Source: Brachionus manjavacas (Eukaryota; Rotifera; Eurotatoria; Ploima; Brachionidae). From it: a DNA stretch of 64,000 nucleotides. Below are positions 21,021 to 30,700 of the stretch, piece by piece. Where the stretch lies: NCBI GenBank assembly GCA_019054805.1, contig JAHQIY010000023.1, forward strand, positions 744,001-808,000, written 5' to 3'. Both the position numbers and the translations under genes were made by a program. How positions within the stretch are numbered: the first letter of the stretch is position 1; each line of letters starts with the position of its first letter. The notes beneath the pieces are model-generated. The model was not told the origin of the DNA, did not search any database, and saw only the letters and a program-made list of their open reading frames with translations.

Positions 21021-21282
21021 TAGCCCGCATAGCCGAATGGTTTGCGTGTTAGTCATGCAAGCAGAGGATCGAGGGTTCAAAACAATATATCTCTGCAATA
21101 CGGGGCGAATGTTTAAACCTCTTTCATCATAAAGATAGGGGCACCAGTTTCGACTGGGTAATAATTGCGATGTAACTCGATACAGTAGCCTCTGTGTCAG
21201 ATCGGAGCCGTTGCTCAAAAAGATACTTGAAAAGGAGATGAGCGCCTCCTTATTATCTACTAGGATAGAATAGGGACAATTA
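21021..21282 (+). mobile_element. tRNA-derived SINE with 12-bp target-site duplication
   Basis: The head resembles a tRNA: GCCCGCATAGCCGAATGG with a box A-like stretch (21,030-21,040) and a box B-like GGTTCAAAAC (21,074-21,083). A body of about 200 bp follows and ends with CTACTAGGATAGAA. The 12-mer TAATTCTTTTAT occurs exactly at both sides (21,009-21,020 and 21,283-21,294), as expected for LINE-mobilised insertion. A second, 5'-truncated copy lies at 34,308-34,392 on the minus strand. Confidence 0.85.
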
Positions 21283-21654
21283 TAATTCTTTTATACTTAG
21301 TTCTGTTCTTTTGTGCTTAACTACACAAAACCCTTTAAGTCAAAATATTATTAAATAGTATTTTTAGCTATTTTTGAGAGTAAATTGTTAAATTGAATTA
21401 GATTAGTTCAAGATATCTAAAATTTATTTTTTTCTTCTTTGAAAAATGAAAAAAAAGTTTCAAAAAAGACAAAAATTAACAAATTGTAAATTAATATGAA
21501 AAAAAGCTACTGCTACGAGATAGCTCCTGTTTTTTTTTTCTTAGAGATTGTGTGTTGTGTACAAAAACAAAGGCTTATATTTTCCAAAATAGCAATTTTA
21601 TATCATTTTATATCTAATATTTTATTTTAAAGAAGCATAGCAGCTTTATTTATT

Positions 21655-22050
21655 TCAAACATTATTATTTATTTATTTGTTTTCTGTACCGAGCTAAAGC
21701 TCCTTCAGAATAAATTAAAAATAAAATAAAAAATTAAAATAAAAATAAAATTAAAGTTAATAAAATTAGATAAAAAAAAAAGAATCAAAATAGAGTAAAT
21801 AAGCTAAAAAAAATTAAAGTTGAAAAGACATAAATTGGAAAAGATTGTTTATTTATTTATTTTTTATTTATTTGTTTTCTGTACCGAGCTAAAGCTCCTT
21901 CAGAATAAATTAAAAATAAAATAAAAAAAATAAAATAAAAATAAAATTAAAGTAAATAAAATTAGATAAAAAAAAAAAAAAGAATCAAAATAGAGTAAAT
22001 AAGCTAAAAAAAATTAAAGTTGAAAAGACATAAATTGGAAAAGATTGTTT
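21655..22050 (-). repeat. Tandemly duplicated 3' module of LINE-B
   Basis: Two direct copies of about 190 bp (about 21,660-21,848 and 21,849-22,050) each carry, on the minus strand, a run of A/T-rich words and GAAGGAGCTTTAGCTCGG followed by ACAGAAAACAAATAAATAAA, a typical LINE 3' end. Both copies share the edge word AAATTGGAAAAGATTGTTT. Confidence 0.75.
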
Positions 22051-22073
22051 CATGTGGCACATGTTTAAATAGT

Positions 22074-24884
22074 TCAAGTTTCAGGAAAAAAAGAAGAAAT
22101 AGTAAGGTAGCAATTACACAATGGAGTTGGGTATTCAATATATCTCGATTCGAAACCTTCTTTGAATTCCTGCACCAGTCTTTCAACCAATGGAATAGAA
22201 TGACTCAGTCCTGTCCCAACATATTTCTCGCTCAACTCAAAAAGACGATTCGAGACTGTTAGTAATTTTAGTTTATTAAAAGCTTCATGTTGCACGATGT
22301 TGGAGGGAGTATCATATTTTAACTTAAGGATAGATCTTACTGCTGTATTCTGAATTCCTTGTAGTTTTTTGATATTATTTTCTGAAAATGAATTTAAGCT
22401 AGGAAAAGAATAGTCTAAAATCGATCCGACTAAAGATTTATATAAATTTCCTAGTGTGTTTTGATTGAGACCCCATTTTTTGTTTGACAATATCTTAATA
22501 ATATTTAGCCTTTTGTTGCAGCGTTCTTTAATTTCGTCTACTAGTGTATTAAAGTTTAACTTAGAATCAAATTTAATACCAAGAAACTTGATTTCTTTTT
22601 GGCTCACTATTCTGTTTCCATAGATTTTTAAGTTTAGATTATCACCCTCTTTTTTGTACCTAGAAAAGACTACTGAACATGACTTTTCAACTGATATCTT
22701 CATTTTCCATTTAATAAGCCATTGTTCTAGTTCGTTGGTGTATTTATTAATCTTATTTTCTAGGTTCCCTTTCTTGTTATAAATGAAGAATGTAACTAGA
22801 TCATCTGCGAAAAGCAGAGAGTATTCATTATTTGTTTTGTTTCTTTTTGGGATGTCATTAATATAAATACTAAATAAGAGAGGACTTATTAGTGAGCCTT
22901 GAGGAACACCTGCAGTTATTTGATATTCGTCGCTCAATTGGTCATTCACATTTACCTTAAATGTCCTACTATCTAAAAAGGATCTAATCCAGTTAGTCAA
23001 GTAATGAGGTGGATTCATTTTAATCAATTTAAAAAGTAGACCTTCATGCCAAACCCTATCAAAGGCTTTAGAAATATCAAAAAAAGGCCACAAACTCTTT
23101 TTTCTATTAAATGATTCCACAAGTTTTTGAATTAAAAAGAAAAGATTATCTGATGTTCGCCGGTGTTTCCTAAATCCAGATTGCTCCTGGATAAGGAGTG
23201 AATTTTGTTCCAAATAATTGTATAATCTTGAAAAAACTATGCGTTCCAGGAGCTTTCCTAAACAACTCGTTATACTAATTGGTCTATAATTTAAAGGATC
23301 TTGTAAAGAAGAGGCTTTTTTTGAATCATAGTAATGTTCGATGTTTTCCATGCTTTAGGGACTCTACCTTCTCGAAGAGATAAATTAAAAAGTTCTATAA
23401 TTTCTATTAATGAATTTCTAGGTAAGTTTTTTAACATTAGATTATGAATTTGGTCAGGTCCTGATGCCGCTTTATTTTTCAATCTTTTTAGAGCCATAAT
23501 TAATTCATTTAAGCAAATTGGATCATTAAAATTAGACTGATCATAATTTCTAAAGAATTCAGAGTTAGAATTAAGTATTTCGAAATCTTTATCACGATCT
23601 ATAAAATCAGAATTAGGACTAAATATTGAAGATAGGAGTTCTCCAAAGCATTTTCCCTTTTCTTCATTAGTTTTGAATTCCTTGTCATTTAAAAACAAAT
23701 TTGGGATTAAATTTGATCCTTTTTATGATCTAAATTTATTCATTTTTTTCCAGAATGGTCTACTTGTTAGTGGGTTTTTTCCCATTTTATCAATAAAATC
23801 AAACCAATTTTGATTCCAGAATTTTTTTAAAGAGGCCTTTAACTCGAATGTAAGTTGATTAAATTTTTTCTTGAGATTTTGACAGCGAGTTTTTTGAAAG
23901 TTTCTTCTTACTCTCCTACGTTCTTTTATCAGAATAACAATGTTCGGGGGAAGACTGGTTTTGTAGTTTTTCTGTGAATGATAAGGAATGCTTTTATGTG
24001 AAGTAGAAATAATTTTTTCTGTAATTTTATCATTTAGTTGATCTATTGTGAGAGAACTTTCAGTAATATTCACTATTTGAGAATTTAAAATCTCGCTGAA
24101 TAATTGCCAGTTTGCTTTCTTATAGTTAAACTTTTTAGCTGCTGATTTATTTTCTAATTGATAGCCCATAGAAATCGATGCTTCGATTGGGAAATGGTCA
24201 CTAGTCATGTCTTGACTATTTAGGACACAAAAGTCGGTAATTTTGTCAATTAATGAAGATGAAACTAAGAAAAGATCAAGAATTTCAAAGTAATTCCTAT
24301 TAAAAATATTGAAAGTAGGACGCTTATCATTAATTACTGAGAAGTCTAACTCATTGATTATTCTTTCCAACATTATGCCGTTTTCATTTTCCCCTACGCA
24401 GCCTATTTGCCTTGTTCTGGCGTTAAGATCACCACCTAAAATGTAGTTTCTACATTTTTTATTAAGAGTTTTAAAAAACTCAAAGTTTAGAAGCATATTG
24501 GGTGGATTATAAAGACTGAATATAAACAATTCATTATTCTTTCCTAAGTTCATTTTTATACAAAGGAGTTTGGAATTGAATTCCTCATAAGAGAAATCTT
24601 GTATAAATTCAATTCCTTCTTTAATTAAAATTGCTACTCATCCTCCATACTTGTTGCGTGGTTTTGTTATGAATTGATAATTGTGAAAATCAAGATAATA
24701 TTGCCTCACTTAAATCTATCTTTAGTTCATTGAGCAAAACAATGTCTGGACATTTTTGAGCTAAAAAATTGGCTAAAAGATGAACCCTACTAGGTAAATG
24801 AAGACAATTCCAGTGTGTAATTACTAACCTTGTTTTATTAAGAGGTTTTGTTCTTAAAGTTGATTTATTTATCTTCTTGTTCAT
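22074..24884 (-). pseudogene. LINE-B ORF2: endonuclease and reverse transcriptase, broken
   Basis: The ATG (24,884-24,882) lies inside the ORF1 stop as ATGA, suggesting stop-and-restart translation. Endonuclease signs are THWNCLHLPSRV, GDLNARTRQIGC and SDHFPI. RT signs are ALKRLKNKAASGPDQIHNL, LNYRPISITSCLGKLLERIV, QSGFRKHRRTSDNL, motif A FFDISKAFDRVWHEGL, motif B AGVPQGSLISPLLF and motif C LLFADDLVTFF. Breaks: loss of frame between 24,690 and 24,553, a TAA at 23,725-23,723 and a frameshift near 23,330. Catalytic residues survive, so decay is recent or partly sequencing error. Confidence 0.9.
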
Positions 24885-25957
24885 TCTAAATTTTCTTCAA
24901 TGCTGTTTTGACCGGCAGTTTGCTGACAAATTTCGTTAGATGATTGATTTACTTGAATTGAACATTCAGTTGTTGAACTGTTTGATTCAGACTCGAAGGT
25001 ACTGTCGTTTTGATTTTCTAAGACAACTAATGAATTCTTTGATTCATTTTCGGTGAGCTCTTTTTCATTTGGATCAGATTCGGGAAATCTCTTGGTTTGA
25101 TTTTTGGTTTGGAAAAAATTCTCATTCTCATTCTGATCATTTGGGCGTACATTGACAAGTGACTGGCATAGTGGTAGAAAATCGTTTAAACGACTTACCA
25201 AAGCTTCTTCTAAAACTGGAGTTTTAAGGTCTTTTGGGCTAATTTCGGATATTACGTCATTGAAATTTGTTGGCTGATATCCAGGTGTTTTTGGCATCAC
25301 ATTTTCATCATTATCTTTTTGGTCAGCTTCAAATAATGATTGCGTTTCTTTTTGGTCAATGTAAAGATCATTGTAGTCAATCTTTTTCCTTTCAAGCGAC
25401 TTAAGCTTTTCGGCAATGGAGCATTTTTTTGTCAAATGTCCTTTCTGATGACAATTTTCGCATAGTGTTTCTTTGACAGGGCATTTAGCAATGTTGTGTC
25501 CTTCATCATCACAAAAATAGCATTTCTGCTTTTGTCCAACAATTGACACAAGACACTTTAAACCATACATTATTGTGGGGCCTGACAAGCTTCCAAAAAT
25601 ATTCTCAACTTCTTTTGGAAATGATATTCTCACCCTTCTGACACCATTTTTCCTCTCGGGTCTATCTTTATATTTTTCTTTGGTAATGTGTTCAATATTG
25701 AGTCCATCAATTCGAACAGCATTAAAGAAGGTTTCAAGTCTATGATTCTCGAAATCAGAGGGCAAGAAGTGAAATCGAAAAGTACAATACCTTCTGAGAT
25801 CCGGGACTTTATTTGCATCTTCAAGTCTGAAAATGGTTCCATTGATATTGATGTCACGATCGAAAACTTTGGCAACATTAAAGGCAGCATTAAACTCTAT
25901 TATCCAAACTTTGTTTGAAGAGAAATTGTAGATACTTGTGATCGCATCATTTTCCAA
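24881..25957 (-). CDS. LINE-B ORF1: nucleic-acid-binding protein with two CCHC zinc knuckles
   Basis: Intact ORF of 358 residues. The N-terminal part (about 1-130) has an RRM-like look, with FRFHFLPSDFENHRLETFF and RRVRISFPKEVENIFG. Two zinc knuckles follow, CYFCDDEGHNIAKC and CENCHQKGHLTKKC, each C-X2-C-X4-H-X4-C. The C-terminal third is acidic and S/N-rich. Such proteins coat the element RNA and act as chaperones. The stop codon overlaps the start of the next ORF as ATGA. Confidence 0.88.
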   Translation of the reverse strand: MENDAITSIYNFSSNKVWIIEFNAAFNVAKVFDRDININGTIFRLEDANKVPDLRRYCTFRFHFLPSDFENHRLETFFNAVRIDGLNIEHITKEKYKDRPERKNGVRRVRISFPKEVENIFGSLSGPTIMYGLKCLVSIVGQKQKCYFCDDEGHNIAKCPVKETLCENCHQKGHLTKKCSIAEKLKSLERKKIDYNDLYIDQKETQSLFEADQKDNDENVMPKTPGYQPTNFNDVISEISPKDLKTPVLEEALVSRLNDFLPLCQSLVNVRPNDQNENENFFQTKNQTKRFPESDPNEKELTENESKNSLVVLENQNDSTFESESNSSTTECSIQVNQSSNEICQQTAGQNSIEENLE

Positions 25958-26203
25958 TTGGTTCAGGACGACATCAAGTGCACTAAATAAGACTTAATGG
26001 CTAATCGGTTTGTCTAACCTCTTCAAGTTTAGCTTGACCGAATTTTTAAATATCCACCGTCGGTTTTGGTTTGTTTTGTTGAGCGACATTGCCAACACAC
26101 AACTTTCAACGGTTTTTAAATCACATGATGAGGCTATTAATTAAATTTTGGTTTTTCAAATTTGCTAAGCCAAACGACAAATTTTCAAAAAACACAATGA
26201 TTA

Positions 26204-26274
26204 TGTTTCATGTGCCACATGTTTAAATAGTTCAAGTTTCAGGAAAAAAAGAAGAAATAGTAAGGTAGCAATTA
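26204..26274. repeat. 71-bp direct repeat of 22,046-22,116
   Basis: Seventy of 71 bases match the stretch at the end of LINE-B ORF2. The one mismatch is the central base of CATGTGNCACATG, an odd palindrome. The repeat sits directly upstream of the LINE-B 5' region in its minus-strand orientation. Confidence 0.9.
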
Positions 26275-26359
26275 TTTTTGAGAATCAAAAATAAATTGAT
26301 AAGTTTTTACTCATTAATTTTGTAATTAACTTGTTTTCGATAAAAAAAAACTAATTATA

Positions 26360-26733
26360 ATGTTGACAAATTTTACTAAATCTATAAATTCTGGAGATAA
26401 CAAATCAAAATTGAAAATGTCTGAATTTATTGAATCTGAAGAGTCATCATCAACATCTATTATTCGCTTAAGAGCTAACAATGGAAACGATACTGAAGAC
26501 GATATTGAAGAACCAGCACCAAAAAGAAAGAGAGGCGAAAATCTTCCTTTTGATCCATTCAAAAGTTTTGAATCATTAGAAGAGTGTGTAAAAGAGCTCA
26601 AAGATGGGAATTTGTAGTTACTCAATCGACTTCTAATACTGATGCGTCGCAAAAAAGAGGACGAGGTCGTCCAAAAAAAACAGTTTCAGTCAATAAGAAA
26701 GTGAGAAATCAAAAAATAAAACAAATAAACTAA
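26360..26733 (+). pseudogene. Fragment with acidic region and AT-hook, possible transposase N-terminus
   Basis: The frame starting at 26,360 (or Met at 26,417) reads an acidic Ser-rich stretch, PAPKRKRGENLPFDPFKSF and ESLEECVKELKDG, then meets a stop. A one-base shift at about 26,605 continues WEFVVTQSTSNTDASQ and KRGRGRPKKT, an AT-hook (GRP core), ending at TAA 26,731-26,733. The layout with a short W-containing segment then a basic hook resembles N-termini of MULE/FLYWCH-type transposases, but this is inference. No intact protein is made. Confidence 0.5.
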
Positions 26734-27709
26734 ATTAGTTAATTGAATAATTGGAATTTGCCTTTTTATATTATATTTGTTTTTTTTTATTTTTTTTTCT
26801 ATTATAAATATTTTTGCTCCTAATTAATATAATAATTGCTTCTTTTTTTTGCTAAAAAAAATTGCTTCTACAATAATTATTTTCCAAAGACAAAACTGTA
26901 AATCTACTAGAGAAGAAATTTAAAACTTGAAAAGTGAATAAAAAATGAAAAATATAATATTCTATTGAACGGTAGAATTCAATTGATTCAAATGATATTG
27001 AAATTGCTATCTTGCTATTTCTTATTTCATTTGTCTTTATCAATTTTAATTTGTAACAATTCTTAATTATTATACTTTAAATTTTATATTTTGTTTTATT
27101 TTTAATCACACAGATAAAAAAAATAAATGAATAATAAAAAATGATTTTAGCTTTATTTACCTGCTCTCAATTAAAATTTAATCGAGAGTAATTTGAAAAA
27201 AAATAGAGTATCTATTTAATGTTCACTACAGCACTATTGACGAAATCTGCATGCTTGAGAAAAAAAAAAGTTGGTTATCTTTGATGAAAAATATCTCACA
27301 TTCTAATCGACATAATTTATATGCTCTTATTATAAAATTTCATAGTCTCCTTCAATTTAATTTATTATTTTACTAAATTGGCCAATATTTTAGCAAAAAA
27401 AATCGGTATTTGTCACTTTATTTGTAGCTAGTCCAACTAAACCCACTTTTTGTTTTGGTTACAGAATCAGAATCCGGAAAAATTCTTTCATTTAAGACAT
27501 TTAATTTTTTAAAGCCTATTTCATCATATCAATTAAACTTAATATATATTATTAATTGATTTGATGCAATAGATAATTTTGAACATCAACACAATTTTGA
27601 ATAATTTATTAAAAAATTAAAATCACCATAAATCATAAATCTCAAACGAGATAAATAATCAAATTTAAAGATGATTAATTTAGTTTTTAAAAAAATTGTA
27701 ATTTTGAGT
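26734..27709. other. AT-rich intergenic DNA downstream of the flippase gene
   Basis: Nothing is recognised apart from AT runs. It contains the presumed 3' UTR of the minus-strand P4-ATPase gene next to 27,710. Confidence 0.4.
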
Positions 27710-30700
27710 TTATACTAAAGTATTAAACAAGATGTCACCATCAATTTCAGTCAATACTGTTTTATAATACTTTTCTTTTTCATCTTTTGCAACATGCTGA
27801 GTTTGATTTTCATTCGAGGGCTTATCTTCAATATTCTCAATAAATTTTAAATCGTTTGTTTTAACATTTTCTTTGTCAGATTCAAAAGCATTGTTTGATT
27901 TTAAATAATTTGCTTCTCCAACTCGAGATTTTGAAGATTTTAAAATTCTAGATTTTCTTTTGGCTGATTTACCCTCTTTTTCCATATACAAAAATAATGA
28001 CACACGAAGGTTTTCGACTATTTTAATAATTATGTCTGGTATTATGGCAGTTACAACTATTAAAATCATCAAGAACCAAATTGATCCACAACTGAACAAA
28101 TCATAAAAGATCCAGAAAAAATTTTGATCATCAGTTATCAGAGTTAAAAATGGTGGCATTATGAATGAATTAGGCACGAGACAAGTCACCACAAACCCCA
28201 AAATGCTCAAGACAAATCCAAAAAGAGTGAACCAAGTGATAAAGTGCCATTCAGTTATTAATTTTGCATGAACTATAAGGTCAATTAAAATAATTATGAG
28301 GGCACCAAATTGCATCATTCCTGACATCTATTCAAAATTTTTAATCAATTAATAGAAATAAATATTTGTTATTTACTTTTCCGTCCGAATGATAGGAAAT
28401 ATCATCTTTAATAAATAGAAATGAAAAAAAATACGCAACCAATGAATGCCATAATCCTAAAAGGTTCCATTTGAAAAACTCAAATGCTGATAATGACTTA
28501 TTTTTTTTAATCGTTCTAAAAAAATAATCGAAAATGTTATTTTGTAAAAAAATGGAATTTACGTGTAAATTTTTGGGTTCCTAGTAATATTTTTTTCAGA
28601 TTCTGTCTGTTCAAAGACTCCAAAAAACAAAATAGGAGCTCCTGTCAGAGTTATATTGTAAAATGTCAAAATTATTGAATTGTATAAAGTCTAGAAAAAA
28701 AATTAATTGCATTTAATTTTAAAAAATATTTGTAAAACACATACAGTTCCAGAGAATGCATTCCAGATAGCAAAATAAACTTGGCAGATTACAAACGCTA
28801 CATTTTTATAGAAAAAGTACTGAACCAGCACAGCAGATCGAGTATAATACAAATAACCATGAAAAAGAAGAATTCGTTTCAGAAATTTAAATTTTGCAAA
28901 ACAAAAGTCACTTGATTTTGCCGCATTATTACCTTCTTTTCCAAATAATCCAAAACCGATATGAGCTTCTTGAATCATAGAAACATCATTTGCTCCATCA
29001 CCTATAGCAGCAGTTATTGGTTTTGTTTTGCTTTTTTTTATCAATTTGACTATCTATAACAAAAAAAATTATGATCTCTTTATTAATATTCTATATCCTT
29101 GTTTATGAGAGTTGTTGGTTTAAAAAAAATAAAAATAACTGAAACTAATTAAAAGGCATTTAAGTGCATTTAAACAAGGAGATAGTTAACTTTTGGGTGT
29201 AAGACTTGGGCTTTCTGGGCTGGTGATAGTCGACAGCCTAAGACAGCATCACAACCAGAACATAATTTGGCAAAGCTTTCTTCAAATTCATTATGAAAAA
29301 TGAATCCTATTGTTTGACCATCTACTACCAATGCAAAATTTTTTATTTGGCTATTTTCAATCCTAAATATTTAATCATTAGGTCAAAAAGATTCCTTAAA
29401 AAACTCATTAATTACTTTTCTAAAAATAAATTTATATGCTTTTTTATTTCTTCAATTTCGTTCATTGAGGTCAGGAAGATTTTCTCTGATGATTGGGGAA
29501 AATGTTGGCATGATGTTGAAATGTTAACTGCAGTTTCAATTTTGTCCCCGGTCAAAACCCAAATTTTGATACCTGATTCTCTTAAAGATTTGAGTGTATC
29601 AGCTACATCCTCTTGAAGCTTATCTTCAATTGCCGTAGCTCCAACTAGAATCAAATTTGACTCAATTTCTTCATAAACTAAAGCTATTTTTTCATTTCGA
29701 TTTTCTATATCATTGTAAGCTTCAAAAATTTTTTTTTCACATTCTTCATATTCTTGTTGAGTCAATTCTTTATATGCTAGTGCCAGTGTTCTCCATCCTT
29801 TAGATCCAAAATCTTTTATGTGTGCTTCACACGTTTTGATATCACCAACGTTGCATTTTGATAAAACAGCTGAGTCAGCTCCTTTACAATAAAGAAGATA
29901 TTTTTCTGCTTGATTACTTTTCACTATAATGCTCATTCGTTTACGAGTGGAATCGAATTCAAATATTTGTTTTATTTCAAAAATATGTTGTTTTGAAAGA
30001 AAATTAATAGTACGCGATTTATTGATTGAACCAGAGTTTTCTTTTTTATCTCCCTCGAATATTATTCCTAAATTGTGCAAAAAATCAATAAAGCACATCT
30101 CATCCGGACTAGAAGCTTGATACTTTGTCTTGTCCATCAAGTCCACTTGAACCGTATGGCATAAGCTCATCAGTTCGAAAAATCGAAAAAATTTTTGATC
30201 CTTAAAAGAAATATTTTCCCATTAATATAAACAAACTGTTAAACCTTGTGTTAAAACTCGCCATAGTCCCCGACACCATAACCTAAACCCTAATCAACTT
30301 ATTTATTAATCTTCAATTAATATTGTAAATTATTCTAAAAAACTAATATTTTTAATAATAAAGTTCCCAGTCTGCATTTGAAGTTATTTTATTTTAGTAT
30401 TAGCATTTAAAAATTAATAAGTTTGAACACCTATGATGTAAAACATGACAGTTTTTGCAGCCAGATGACGCGTCTTGGTTTAGACCTTTGAAAGTTATGC
30501 GCAATGATCTTCAGAGTGATAGACTATCAAAGATATTGATGGTTTTCATTTAGGAGAAGAATTAAATTAAAAACTCAAAATCAGGTAAACTCATAAAAAT
30601 TTAGGCCGTTAATTGACTTTTTCCAACGATTCCTGATATTAGATTTATTTCGTTTATCTGTATTAGCTATATTCTTTTATTCAATTTGAGTTTTTCATAT

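Larger units (their letters stand above)
22046..26203 (-). mobile_element. LINE-B: zinc-knuckle ORF1, endonuclease and RT, decayed
   Basis: This minus-strand non-LTR retrotransposon has its 5' region at about 26,203 and its coding end at 22,074. ORF1 is 25,957-24,881. ORF2 starts at 24,884 and is broken: endonuclease start 24,884-24,690, degenerate 24,690-24,553, endonuclease to linker 24,553-23,723, an in-frame stop TAA at 23,725-23,723, continuation to 23,291, a frameshift near 23,330, then RT to 22,074. The 3' module described separately follows. The layout with CCHC knuckles in ORF1 is typical of Jockey/I-type LINEs. Confidence 0.9.

Noticed and set aside
21023-21095. True tRNA gene
   Set aside because: No acceptor-stem pairing or proper anticodon arm; the 12-bp target-site duplication and long 3' body show a SINE.
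30280-30300. Telomere-like AACCTAAACCCTAA words
   Set aside because: Only about one and a half units, inside an intron; too short to indicate telomeric DNA.
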